61,673 nt of DNA from SZUA-584 sp041656035 (GTDB lineage: Bacteria > Bacillota > Clostridia > Christensenellales > SZUA-584). Positions within the stretch are counted from its first letter, which is position 1, and every line of letters begins with the position of its first letter. Under the pieces are notes generated by a model that saw only the letters and a list, made by a program, of their open reading frames with translations, was not told where the DNA came from and searched no databases. A program made the position numbers and the translations under genes. Shown piece by piece: positions 41,812 to 51,216 of the stretch. The stretch spans positions 1-61,673 of the forward strand of contig CAZPHS010000010.1 of assembly GCA_964586785.1 (NCBI GenBank), given 5' to 3'.

Positions 41812-43277
41812 TTTAACCCCTTTGCAATAACAGGCTTGCCTATAGGCGGCAGCGCCCGCTCGAGAGAATACGCGGCGCGAAGCAGCCTCGCTTCGTCAAA
41901 CGGCTTGGCGATTATCTGAAAGCCCGCGGGCAGCCCGTCTTTGGTAAGCCCGCAGGGAATCGTAATCGCGGATATGCCGGCGATGTTAACCGGCATAGTA
42001 TATATGTCCGTCGCGCACGCGGAAGCATCGTCGCGCATTTCGCCTGCTTTAAACGCCGCCACCGGTGTAGTGGGGGAAATAAGCAAATCATATTTCTCAA
42101 AAAGCGAATCAAAATCGCGTTTTATAAGCGTTCTGACTTTAAGCGCTTTTAAATAATATTCGTCATAATAACCCGAGCTTAAAACGTAGTTGCCCAGCAT
42201 AATACGCCGCTTAACCTCGTCTCCAAAACCCTCGCTGCGCGTTTTTACGTACAAATCGTACAGGTCTTCATAATCCTTAGCGCGGTAACCAAATTTTATA
42301 CCGTCAAAGCGCGACAGATTGGACGCGGCTTCCGCGCAAGATATTATGTGGTAAACCGCAAGAGCGTATTCAAACGTTGGCAGCGAAGCCATCTTTACGC
42401 AAGCGCCTAATCCCTCGAGTATATTTACGCAATTATCAAAGGCGCTTTTTATTTCGGGGCTTAGCGCGCTTATGAAAAACTCTTTTGGCAAACCTATTTT
42501 CAAGCCTTTCATTCCGCCGGACAAACATAGCGTATAATCGGTGTGGTTTATATTTATCGAGGTGGAATCACGGTTATCATAGCCGCATACGGTATTGAGC
42601 GCAAAAGCGGCGTCCTCCGCCGAACGGGTTATCGGCCCTATCTGGTCAAGCGAAGAAGCGAATGCCGCCGCGCCGTAGCGTGAGATTGCCCCGTACGTGG
42701 GCTTTAACCCCACTACGCCGCAAAAAGATGCCGGCTGCCTTATGCTGCCGCCGGTATCAGTTCCAAGCGCGAATGGCGCTAAGCCCGCGGATACCGCCGC
42801 CGCGCTGCCTCCGGAGGAGCCACCGGGAACGCGGCTTATATCCCACGGGTTAAAGCTTGGGCCGAAATAACTGTATTCGGTGGACGTGCCCATCGCGAAC
42901 TCATCAAGATTGGATTTTGCGAGAGGTATTATGCCTTGCGCCCTAAAGCGCTCTATAACATGCGCGTCATATTCGGGAACAAAATTTAAAAGCATCTTTG
43001 ACGAGCACGTTGCCGGCATTCCCTTAACACAAATATTGTCTTTTATTATCGCCGGAATACCGTCAAAAATGCTTTTACTCGTGCCTTTTAAACGGCGGCT
43101 GTCGGAAAGCTTGGCTTCTTTAAGAGCGTTTTCTTCATCAATATAGTTTAAAGCGTGAAGCTTTGGCTCCGTCTTATTAATTCTATCAAGCAAGCCGCTC
43201 ACAAGCTCAAAGGAGCTGATTTTATTGGACGAAAGTAAATCCGCGGCCTGTTTTAAACCAATTTCGTAAATCTTCAA
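41808..43277 (-). CDS. gatA: Glutamyl-tRNA amidotransferase subunit A
   Basis: 489-residue amidase with the Ser-cisSer-Lys triad: Lys in AIIKDNICVKG, and PGGSSGGSAAAV with both Ser; DTGGSIRQPASFCG follows. It releases ammonia from glutamine for GatB. Confidence 0.97.
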   Translation of the reverse strand: MKIYEIGLKQAADLLSSNKISSFELVSGLLDRINKTEPKLHALNYIDEENALKEAKLSDSRRLKGTSKSIFDGIPAIIKDNICVKGMPATCSSKMLLNFVPEYDAHVIERFRAQGIIPLAKSNLDEFAMGTSTEYSYFGPSFNPWDISRVPGGSSGGSAAAVSAGLAPFALGTDTGGSIRQPASFCGVVGLKPTYGAISRYGAAAFASSLDQIGPITRSAEDAAFALNTVCGYDNRDSTSININHTDYTLCLSGGMKGLKIGLPKEFFISALSPEIKSAFDNCVNILEGLGACVKMASLPTFEYALAVYHIISCAEAASNLSRFDGIKFGYRAKDYEDLYDLYVKTRSEGFGDEVKRRIMLGNYVLSSGYYDEYYLKALKVRTLIKRDFDSLFEKYDLLISPTTPVAAFKAGEMRDDASACATDIYTMPVNIAGISAITIPCGLTKDGLPAGFQIIAKPFDEARLLRAAYSLERALPPIGKPVIAKGLK

Positions 43278-43286
43278 TGCGCCACC

Positions 43287-43574
43287 TCATTCAACAACTT
43301 TGGGAACAATAAAACACCCGTTATAATGCTCGGGCGCGTTTGCCAAAAGCTTCTCGTTTTCCATGCTCGGGGTTATATCGTCCTCCCGCAGAACATTGTT
43401 TATCCCTTGTATATGCGCTGTAGGCAAAATGCCCGAGGTGTCAAGCTCGCGCATACCGCGCGCCGTTTGCAGTATTGCTTCCAAGTACTTTTGATGCTGA
43501 ATTTTTTCGTTTTCGTTAAGCTTGAGCCGTGTCAGAACGGCTATTTCCTCAACCACAGATATTGGAACCCGCAT
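43287..43574 (-). CDS. gatC: Glutamyl-tRNA amidotransferase subunit C
   Basis: 95 residues: EIAVLTRLKLNENEKIQHQKYLEAILQTARGMRELDTSGILPTAH and LREDDITPSM are the GatC signature. It stabilises the GatAB complex and begins the gatCAB operon. Confidence 0.95.
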   Translation of the reverse strand: MRVPISVVEEIAVLTRLKLNENEKIQHQKYLEAILQTARGMRELDTSGILPTAHIQGINNVLREDDITPSMENEKLLANAPEHYNGCFIVPKVVE

Positions 43575-43606
43575 GTAGCCTCCTTAAAAATATATAATAA
43601 TATAAA

Positions 43607-45373
43607 TTATGCGCTTATATCATATATGAATGTCGCAAAAAAACCGTTTCCCATATTATCGTCAATATAATCGACAAAATATATTGTCGCGGGCTCCGCC
43701 GCCGGAAAGAAAAGGGCGGTTCTGCAAAACGAATCTTTTACAAGATTCCCGCTTAGCGTATCGTATACAAACAGGGCGAAACCGAACTCTTCGGAGCCAT
43801 CGTCGGTTGTGTAATAAACCTTCCCTCCGCTTTGGGAAAAACCGAAGCTTGTTATATCGGTATTGCCGGCAATAGCCGTCTCTACCCCCGTTTCCATATC
43901 ATACAGCTTAAGGCCGGTTAAAACCCTCTCGCCTTTAGACGCTTCTTTTTTCAGCACAAGCAGTTTTTCACCGTCCGGAGAAACCGATATATCGATTCCC
44001 CGGGTTATCTCTTTGCCGCTTTCATCCAGCAGGTACACTTTTTCTTTTTCACTGTGCGCGAAAAATATTCTGCCCTGAGAAACCGCGAGCCTGCCTTCCC
44101 CGCGCGGCCATTCTTTTTTCTCGTCGATTATTTTCCCGCCGTCCGAAAAAAAGCACGATATTATTTTAGCGTCCATAGCCGCCGACGAGGCATATACGGT
44201 AGCGTCGGTATCCGACCACGCAAAATCCGAGGTAAAGCTTCCGAAGCCTTCTTCTCCAAGATTATGCAGTATTTGGGTCTCAAAGTCGTAAACGTACAAT
44301 ACACTGTTTTCCACAAACGAATCAAGTATGCCAATATACCGTCCGTCCGCCGAGAAAGCGGCTTTTTTTATAGAAAAAAACTCCGGTATGTCTACGCTTT
44401 GTATTCTATCGTTTTGTAAGCGAATCCACAAGGTTTCCGAAAAAATATTTCCCAAATCCAACGTCTTATTATCAAAGCTGCGGCTTCTCGCGAAGGCGAC
44501 GCGCCCGTCCGCCGCGGCGCAAAGATACCTTCCGTTGTTTATAAGAAGCGGCGTATTTTTAACAGCGCCGTCTTTTAATACGACGGCACGGTTTTCAAGC
44601 AAGGAATAATCGACGTCTATAGAGTATTCGGGCAATACGCCTTCGGATAACGCAACGACGTTAAGCGTTTTTTCCGGCAAAGATTCTTCAAGCGATTCCA
44701 AAACGTACCGCATGTATTCGTGCGCTTCTTCGCGCGTGTCAAACGGCTGAGAAATTAAAAGCTTGTTTGTAATATCCGCGCATAAAACGGGCTGCATATC
44801 AAGGGCTTTAGGCCAGCGCCCTTCCTGATGTTCTAAAAACGCGTTGGCGACGCAAAAGTATTTAACATCGTCGTTTAATTCCAAAGGAGCAAGCTTAAGC
44901 GTTAGGCTTCCCTCTTCCTCCACGGGAGTAAAAGACACGTTTTTCGCGAGCTGTATGTATATTTCCAAAGAATCGTCTTGAGCCGGCACTTCCCTGAAAA
45001 TGCCTAATATACATTCGGGAAATGAATTCGTATCCGTAATTTCATAGTCCCAGAAGCTTATGTTTTCAAATTTTATTTTTATACGCTGCGGCCGGGCAAG
45101 CACCGCGATTTCGTATACCGGAAGCTGTGTAAGCTTTTTTTCGGCATAGCCGGTTTTGCGGCTGCCGCTTAAAAATGAGAATGTAATAAAAGCTTCTCCC
45201 TGACGCTGCGATATGCTTATGTCTTTAAGGTTTATATTTTCCGCAACGCTGTATACTCCGCCGCTGGCCTCCGTCTCCCGCCGCTCATCTTCCGATTCAT
45301 TTGCCGGCGCGCACGCGGACAACATAATAAAGCATATCAGTGTGTATAAAACTGCTTTTATAAAAAATTTCAC
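43607..45373 (-). CDS. Lipoprotein with beta-propeller-like repeats, unknown function
   Basis: 588 residues with a lipoprotein signal (LSAC, Cys21). A central part (ISQPFDTREEAHEYMRYVLESLEESLPEKTLNVVALSEG) may be a GerMN-like domain. Later stretches resemble WD40/TolB-type blades (FSADGRYIGILDSF, FAWSDTDATVYASSA, VSPDGEKLLVLKKE, FGFSQSGGKVYYTTDDG). It lies 32 bp before gatC. Extracytoplasmic; in a spore-former a germination or envelope role is possible but unsupported. Confidence 0.75.
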   Translation of the reverse strand: MKFFIKAVLYTLICFIMLSACAPANESEDERRETEASGGVYSVAENINLKDISISQRQGEAFITFSFLSGSRKTGYAEKKLTQLPVYEIAVLARPQRIKIKFENISFWDYEITDTNSFPECILGIFREVPAQDDSLEIYIQLAKNVSFTPVEEEGSLTLKLAPLELNDDVKYFCVANAFLEHQEGRWPKALDMQPVLCADITNKLLISQPFDTREEAHEYMRYVLESLEESLPEKTLNVVALSEGVLPEYSIDVDYSLLENRAVVLKDGAVKNTPLLINNGRYLCAAADGRVAFARSRSFDNKTLDLGNIFSETLWIRLQNDRIQSVDIPEFFSIKKAAFSADGRYIGILDSFVENSVLYVYDFETQILHNLGEEGFGSFTSDFAWSDTDATVYASSAAMDAKIISCFFSDGGKIIDEKKEWPRGEGRLAVSQGRIFFAHSEKEKVYLLDESGKEITRGIDISVSPDGEKLLVLKKEASKGERVLTGLKLYDMETGVETAIAGNTDITSFGFSQSGGKVYYTTDDGSEEFGFALFVYDTLSGNLVKDSFCRTALFFPAAEPATIYFVDYIDDNMGNGFFATFIYDISA

Positions 45374-45390
45374 GCAAGACCCCTTTTGAA

Positions 45391-46671
45391 TTAAATAAGC
45401 CGCGCCGCATGATATGCCGCCTTGGCTTTAATTTCGGATATGTCTTTAAACTTTATCTCCCCGTTTTCATAAATAATATTTCCGTTTACCATTGTAAGCT
45501 TAACGTCGCAATCGCCGCCGCTGTAAACCAAATGATTAATAAGATTGGTTTTTGGACAATAACGCATTCCTTGCGTATCGACAATTATTATGTCGGCTTG
45601 TTTTCCGGCTTCAAGGCTTCCCGTTATGCCGCCTATACCCAATGCCTTCGCCCCGTTAATTGTGGCTATGCGCACGGCCTCCTTCGCGGGAATAACCGCC
45701 GGATTAAGCTCAACTCCCTTTTGCAGCAAAGCGATAAGCGACATTTCTTCCATCATGGAAAGATTGTTGTTGCTTGCCGCGCCGTCGGTGCCGCAGCTTA
45801 CGTTAACGCCAGCCTTTATCATTGCCGACACGCGCGCGATACCGCTTCCCAGCTTTAAATTGCTGCCCGGGCAGGACAGCGCGCTTACGTTTTTTTGCGC
45901 CATCAGCGCGATATCGTTGTCGCTTACCCACACGCAATGCGCCGCCATAACGGGCAAATCCAAAAGCCCCAGGCTGTCGAGCGGTTCTATTGGGGTTTTG
46001 CCGTGCCGCTTTACGCATTCTTCGTGCTCGCCGCGCGTTTCGGATATGTGAACATGAATACGCGTATTATGCTTTTGCGCCGAATCGCGCACTTTTTCGA
46101 ATAAAGCGGGGCTTACGGTATACTCGGCGTGAGGACCTAACGCCGCGCCGATAAGCGGGAAATCTGAAACTTCTTCTAAAAAGGCTTCGGCGTCTTTCAG
46201 CCTTTCCCCGCCCCGTCCGTCGGTATCCAAAATTCCTGTTGATATCAGCGCGCGCATACCCGAATCCCGCGCGGCTTTCGCTATTTGTCGGGTAAATCCG
46301 TACATATCGGAAAAACACGTGACCCCGCCCGCCGCCATTTCCGCGATAGCGAGCATACTTCCCCAGTACGCCGCGTCTTCGTCCATCTTTTCTTCCGCCG
46401 GCCATACGCTTTTTGTCAGCCATTCCATAAGCGGCAAATCATCGGCATATCCGCGAAGCAGGCTCATCGGAACGTGCGAGTGCGTATTTATAAAGCCTGG
46501 CATTACAATGCCGCCTTTGGCGTCTATAACGCGGTCTGCCGGTATGTCCGGACTGTATTCGCCCGGCCCCGCGTACACTATTATCTCGTCTTCGATAATT
46601 ATACAGCCATTCATGCTCTTATACTGTGAATCGGCCGTTATTAAATAGCCGTTTTCTATGCGGGTTCTCAT
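45391..46671 (-). CDS. mtaD: 5-methylthioadenosine/S-adenosylhomocysteine deaminase
   Basis: 426-residue amidohydrolase with HSHVPMSLLRGYADDLPLMEWL (metal His pair), HVHISETRGEHEEC, MAAHCVWV and the metal Asp in CGTDGAASNNN. It deaminates SAH and/or MTA to the inosyl forms. It overlaps ahcY by 4 bp, so both act on S-adenosylhomocysteine. Confidence 0.9.
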   Translation of the reverse strand: MRTRIENGYLITADSQYKSMNGCIIIEDEIIVYAGPGEYSPDIPADRVIDAKGGIVMPGFINTHSHVPMSLLRGYADDLPLMEWLTKSVWPAEEKMDEDAAYWGSMLAIAEMAAGGVTCFSDMYGFTRQIAKAARDSGMRALISTGILDTDGRGGERLKDAEAFLEEVSDFPLIGAALGPHAEYTVSPALFEKVRDSAQKHNTRIHVHISETRGEHEECVKRHGKTPIEPLDSLGLLDLPVMAAHCVWVSDNDIALMAQKNVSALSCPGSNLKLGSGIARVSAMIKAGVNVSCGTDGAASNNNLSMMEEMSLIALLQKGVELNPAVIPAKEAVRIATINGAKALGIGGITGSLEAGKQADIIIVDTQGMRYCPKTNLINHLVYSGGDCDVKLTMVNGNIIYENGEIKFKDISEIKAKAAYHAARLI

Positions 46672-47909
46672 GAGCGCTCACCGTACATATAAGCCTTTTG
46701 ATTGTCGGTTAAACCGTCTATTTGTATACCTTTTGCCGCAAGCGACATTTGCGCGACCTGCCTGTCTATGTATTCCGGCACTTTATGAACGCTCACCGAA
46801 AGTTTTTCCTTGTTTCGAATAAGATATTCAAGCGACAAAGCTTGAACGGCAAAGCTTAGGTCCATTATCTCTATTGGATGCCCGTCTCCCGCGGCAAGAT
46901 TAACAAGACGGCCTTCGGCCAAAACATAAATAGTTTTTCCGCCGATTTTATACGCGGCGATGTTTTTACGCGCCTGATAAAGCTTTTCGGACATAAGCTC
47001 CAAAGAATGCAGGTCTATCTCCACGTTAAAATGCCCCGCGTTGCACAGAACCGCTCCGTCTTTCATTTTGCCGTAGTGCCTCGAGTTTATAACTCCGCTG
47101 CACCCCGTAGCGGTTATAAAAATATCGCCCTTTGCCGCGGCGTCGTCCATGGGCATAACGTCGTATCCGTCCATTGCCGCTTCCATCGCCCGCAAAGGGT
47201 CAACCTCCGTTATTGTTACGCGGGCGCCGAGACCTTTCGCACGCGCCGCTATGCCCTTGCCGCACCATCCGTAACCCGAAACGACCACTGTTTTGCCCGC
47301 TATGACAAGATTGGTGGTTCGCATTATACCGTCGAACACGGATTGACCGGTGCCGTATCTGTTATCAAATAAATGTTTGCAGTACGCGTCATTTACCGCA
47401 ATTACGGGATATTTTAAGCTGCCCGCCCTATCTCTCGCGCGAAAACGCATAAGGCCTGTCGTTGTCTCCTCGCAGGCGCCTATAACATTCGCCGCTTTTT
47501 CAAACTCGCGGGTATGCAGCGCTTCGGACAAATCGGCGCCGTCGTCCAGCACCGCGTGAGGGCTGTGCGCTAAGGCCAAAGATATATGCCTGTCGTATTC
47601 CTCGGGCGTTGCTCCATGCCACGCGTACACGTCTATACCGCCTTGTAAGAGCGCGGCGGCGATATCGTCCTGGGTTGATAACGGGTTAGAGCCGGTTACC
47701 GCCATTTTCGCCCCGCCTCCGGCAAGTACGCGGCACAGATAAGCGGTTTTCGCCTCAAGATGAATAGACAGCGAAACTTTTATACCGTCGAACGGTTTTT
47801 TTTCGGCAAATTCTCTTTCTATGCCGCGAAGCACAGGCATATGAGCTTTTGCCCAGCTTATTTTTTGTTCCCCTTCCGGCGAGAGCTTTATATCTTTTAT
47901 CTCACTCAT
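46668..47909 (-). CDS. ahcY: Adenosylhomocysteinase
   Basis: 413 residues: TGSNPLSTQDDIAAAL, LDDGADL, CEETTTGLMRF, NAD site VVVSGYGWCGKGIAARAKGLGA, and HFNVEID. It lacks the internal insertion of longer forms, as in archaea and some Clostridia. It splits SAH to homocysteine and adenosine, or its inosyl analogue after MtaD. It overlaps galU upstream by 8 bp. Confidence 0.94.
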   Translation of the reverse strand: MSEIKDIKLSPEGEQKISWAKAHMPVLRGIEREFAEKKPFDGIKVSLSIHLEAKTAYLCRVLAGGGAKMAVTGSNPLSTQDDIAAALLQGGIDVYAWHGATPEEYDRHISLALAHSPHAVLDDGADLSEALHTREFEKAANVIGACEETTTGLMRFRARDRAGSLKYPVIAVNDAYCKHLFDNRYGTGQSVFDGIMRTTNLVIAGKTVVVSGYGWCGKGIAARAKGLGARVTITEVDPLRAMEAAMDGYDVMPMDDAAAKGDIFITATGCSGVINSRHYGKMKDGAVLCNAGHFNVEIDLHSLELMSEKLYQARKNIAAYKIGGKTIYVLAEGRLVNLAAGDGHPIEIMDLSFAVQALSLEYLIRNKEKLSVSVHKVPEYIDRQVAQMSLAAKGIQIDGLTDNQKAYMYGERS

Positions 47910-48786
47910 TTATCAGTTCCTTAACTACCCCTTTAAGATACGCTTTAAAGCTCTCGTTCAAATCGTCGCGCATAAGGGCGATTTCCACCGTAGCCTTTAA
48001 AAACCCCAATTTGTCGCCCACGTCATAGCGTTTGCCCGAGAATTCATACGCGTACATTCCCGTATTTTTGTTCAACGTTCTTAAAGCGTCGGTAAGCTGA
48101 ATCTCCATGTCTTTGCCCGGCCGCTGGCCGTCGAGTATATCAAAAATATCAGGCGTTATAATATAACGCCCCAGTATTGCAAGGTTTGAGGGCGCGCACT
48201 CAAGCTGCGGCTTTTCTATAAGATCTTCCACATTATGAAGCCCCGGCTGCAGCGTCCCTATCGCGGGGAGTACTATGCCGTATTTATCGACTTGCGAATA
48301 AGGCACTGGCTGAACGCCAAGCACCGGTTTGCCGTGCTCCGCGAACACCTCTATAAGCTGGCCTATAGCCGGTTTTTCCGAAACGACAATATCGTCTCCA
48401 AGCAGCACGGCGAAAGGCTCGCTGCCGACAAAAGCTCTAGCGCAGCTTATAGCGTGCCCGAGCCCTTTCGCTTCTTTCTGACGAACGTAGTAAACATTTA
48501 CTAAATGGGATATATCCTCAACCATGCTGAGAAGCGAAGTGTCGCCTTTTCTTTTCAGTTCTGATTCTAATTCGTATGATTTGTCGAAATGATCTTCTAT
48601 ATTGCGTTTGCCTCTGCCCGTAATAATAAGTATGCTTTCAATACCTGCGTTTATCGCTTCTTCCACAATGTATTGTATTGTCGGCTTATCTACTATTGGC
48701 AGCATCTCTTTCGGCTGGGCTTTTGTAGCGGGCAAAAACCGGGTTCCAAGTCCGGCGGCGGGGATAACTGCTTTTTTTATCCTCAT
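47902..48786 (-). CDS. galU: UTP-glucose-1-phosphate uridylyltransferase
   Basis: 294 residues; PAAGLGTRFLPATKAQPKEMLPIVDKPTIQYIVEEA is the nucleotide-binding start; LLGDDIV and LIEKP follow. It makes UDP-glucose for envelope glycans. First gene of the galU-ahcY-mtaD unit. Confidence 0.95.
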   Translation of the reverse strand: MRIKKAVIPAAGLGTRFLPATKAQPKEMLPIVDKPTIQYIVEEAINAGIESILIITGRGKRNIEDHFDKSYELESELKRKGDTSLLSMVEDISHLVNVYYVRQKEAKGLGHAISCARAFVGSEPFAVLLGDDIVVSEKPAIGQLIEVFAEHGKPVLGVQPVPYSQVDKYGIVLPAIGTLQPGLHNVEDLIEKPQLECAPSNLAILGRYIITPDIFDILDGQRPGKDMEIQLTDALRTLNKNTGMYAYEFSGKRYDVGDKLGFLKATVEIALMRDDLNESFKAYLKGVVKELINE

Positions 48787-48818
48787 TCAAATCCTCCGTA
48801 TTAATAACATTACTGTTT

Positions 48819-48824
48819 ATTATA
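48819..48824 (-). promoter_or_regulatory. Possible -10 of the galU promoter
   Basis: TATAAT on the minus strand, 32 bp before the galU start; no convincing -35. Confidence 0.35.
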
Positions 48825-48908
48825 CAATACGAAACTTTGCAGTTGGTTACATTTCTATTAATATTACTTGTCCGTTATTGGTATTAAGTCAAACCGTTAA
48901 AGCATACG

Positions 48909-49244
48909 TCAGCCGGGCGGCCATCCCATAGCTCTTCCGCCCATAAGGTGAAAGTGCAAGTGCCCTACTGTCTGGCCTCCGTCGCGTCCGGTGTTTACGA
49001 CAACCCTAAAACCTTCTTTTAAACCAAGGCTCACCGAAAGCTGATTTATCACCCGTATAATGTGCGCCGCTATATCATAGTCCGTAATTTCGGCCAGCGA
49101 TTTAATATGCGGTTTGGGAATAACAAGTATATGTGTTGGGGCTTTGGGGTCTATATCCCTAAAGGCAAGCGTTTTCTCGTCTTCGTATACCTTGTCCGAC
49201 GGTATTAAACCCGCGGCTATTTTACAAAACAGACAATCGTTCAT
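48909..49244 (-). CDS. hinT: HIT family purine nucleoside phosphoramidase
   Basis: 111 residues from ATG 49244, GGAGG six bases upstream. MNDCLFCKIAAGLIPSDKVYEDE...RDIDPKAPTHILVIPKPH and the HxHxH-type triad VGHLHFHLMGG. It begins 11 bp after mtaB ends. Confidence 0.94.
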   Translation of the reverse strand: MNDCLFCKIAAGLIPSDKVYEDEKTLAFRDIDPKAPTHILVIPKPHIKSLAEITDYDIAAHIIRVINQLSVSLGLKEGFRVVVNTGRDGGQTVGHLHFHLMGGRAMGWPPG

Positions 49245-49255
49245 TCTTTTCCTCC

Positions 49256-50515
49256 TTAACCGCCTAAAACAACGGCTCCCCGCTGTTTTAGAAGCGTAAC
49301 GTTTTTTATCTCGTTTACCCGCGCTTTTGCCGCAACGCGTATATAGCGTTCGCAATAACCCTCATAACAATCCGGAAAAACTTCGGAGGGCGTTTCAAAA
49401 AGCACATTCGCCCGCGTTCCCAAAAGATTTCGTATATACTCGTTTTCAAGCTTTTTACCCAAAGAGATAAGCTCGCGGGAACGTCTGCCCGCCGCGGATT
49501 TTGCTACGCGCGGCTTTAAATAATACGCCGCGGTTCCTTCCCGCGGGGAATACGAAAAAACATGAAACCGTGAAAACGCCGCCTTTTCCACAAATTCCAG
49601 CGTTTGTTTGTGCTCGTCGTCAGTTTCCGCCGGAAAACCCGCTATTATATCCGTTGTTATGGCGGGTTTCTCAAACATCTCCCTGAGCCTGTGCAAATAA
49701 CCGAGGAACTCCCGCGGCGTGTAATGCCGGTTCATTCTTTCTAGCACCGTTTTGCTGCCGCTTTGCAGCGACAGATGAAAATGCGGACAAAAGTTGCCCG
49801 CGGCGGCCGCCTTTTCGGCAAAATCAATATTACCCGGCTCTAACGACCCAAGCCTTACGCGCAGCCCTTTTAATCGGCCTAGCTCTTTTATCACATCTCC
49901 CAAAAGCTTGCCCTTGTAATTGTAAGACGTTATGTGTATACCGGTCAGCACAATTTCCTTTATGCCGTTTTCGTAAAATAACCGCGCCTCGCTTAACACG
50001 TCGTCAAAATCCCTTGAGCGGGAACGGCCGCGAACGTATGGAATAATGCAGTAGCTGCAAAAACAATCGCAGCCTTCCTGTATTTTCAGTACGCCCCTCG
50101 TACGGTTTGTATCTCCCGCCGACTTTAGCGGCTCGTATACGCACTCATCAAGTGTGCGCGCAATATTTATGCCGCTCTCTCCCTCAAGCAGCCTGTACGC
50201 TATCTCTACAATCCGTCCGCGTTCCTGCGTGCCTATTACCGCCCCGACGCCTTCTATATCAAGAACCGCTTTTGAATCGCGCTGGCCAAGACACCCAGTG
50301 ACGATAACCCGCCCGCAAGCCGCCGCACGGCGTATAACGGCGCGGGATTTTTTATCGGCCGTCGCCGTTACCGTGCATGTGTTTACAACAACTATGTCGG
50401 CTTTGCCGCCAAAATCAACGGTCTTGAATCCGTGCCGTAAGAAAAGCTCACGCATCGCCGCCGAATCATATGCGTTTACCTTGCACCCCAAGGTGCAGAA
50501 AGATACCTTTTTCAA
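49256..50515 (-). CDS. mtaB: tRNA t6A37 methylthiotransferase MtaB
   Basis: 419 residues: methylthiotransferase domain with its Cys ligands (TLGCKVNAYDS, VVNTCTVTATAD, VTGCLGQ), radical-SAM CDCFCSYCIIPYVRGRSRS, C-terminal TRAM-like part. It makes ms2t6A in tRNA. It overlaps rsmE by 4 bp and matches B. subtilis yqeV in order. Confidence 0.95.
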   Translation of the reverse strand: MKKVSFCTLGCKVNAYDSAAMRELFLRHGFKTVDFGGKADIVVVNTCTVTATADKKSRAVIRRAAACGRVIVTGCLGQRDSKAVLDIEGVGAVIGTQERGRIVEIAYRLLEGESGINIARTLDECVYEPLKSAGDTNRTRGVLKIQEGCDCFCSYCIIPYVRGRSRSRDFDDVLSEARLFYENGIKEIVLTGIHITSYNYKGKLLGDVIKELGRLKGLRVRLGSLEPGNIDFAEKAAAAGNFCPHFHLSLQSGSKTVLERMNRHYTPREFLGYLHRLREMFEKPAITTDIIAGFPAETDDEHKQTLEFVEKAAFSRFHVFSYSPREGTAAYYLKPRVAKSAAGRRSRELISLGKKLENEYIRNLLGTRANVLFETPSEVFPDCYEGYCERYIRVAAKARVNEIKNVTLLKQRGAVVLGG

Positions 50516-51216
50516 ATCTGCCCCATATCGTACATTATCGCCGAAAGCACAAACATTCCGGCTGTCTGCGTCCGAAGTATCCTCGGACCTAAAGTAACCG
50601 TAACGCCGCCGCGTTTGCGCATACTTTCCACTTCGTATTCCTCAAAGCCGCCTTCCGGACCTATAACCACGGCTATATCTTTTGGCCGTCCGCAAAGCGC
50701 CGTTTTAAGCGAGGTGTTCTTTTCCCCCTCCCAGCATACTATAAGCCTTTCGTGCCTTTGCATTTTTTCCAGCGCTTGCTCAAAATTTAAAATACCGTCA
50801 ACAGCCGGCAGCACGCTGCGGCCGCACTGTTTTACCGCCGATAGAGCCACGCGCATAAGCCTTGCCGTACTGTCGGGCTTTTTTACGCACCTCGCGGATA
50901 TGAAAGGGACTATGCCCGCCGCCCCAAGCTCGACGGCCTTTTGAACAATCTCCTCCATTTTGCCCGATTTTGGGTACGCCTGATAAAGCGTTACGTCAAC
51001 GTCAATCTCGCACTCGTTTTGCCGCCGCGTTATAATATCCGCGCGGACAAGCTTGTCCGTTTTCGTTATACGGCAATGATAATCGACGCCTGTTCCGTCA
51101 AAAGCTATAAATTCGTCGCCTTCGCGCATACGCAAAGTATTTTTTATATGCGAAGCCTCGTCTCCCGTTATTACAAGCTTGTCCGCAAAAACGGTTTCGG
51201 CAAAAAACCTACGCAA
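50512..51216 (-). CDS. rsmE: 16S rRNA (uracil-1498-N3)-methyltransferase
   Basis: 234 residues: MRRFFAE...HIKNTLRMREGDEF and the knotted SPOUT site VIGPEGGFEEYEVESM...LGPRILRTQTAG. It overlaps prmA by 8 bp. Confidence 0.95.
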   Translation of the reverse strand: MRRFFAETVFADKLVITGDEASHIKNTLRMREGDEFIAFDGTGVDYHCRITKTDKLVRADIITRRQNECEIDVDVTLYQAYPKSGKMEEIVQKAVELGAAGIVPFISARCVKKPDSTARLMRVALSAVKQCGRSVLPAVDGILNFEQALEKMQRHERLIVCWEGEKNTSLKTALCGRPKDIAVVIGPEGGFEEYEVESMRKRGGVTVTLGPRILRTQTAGMFVLSAIMYDMGQI

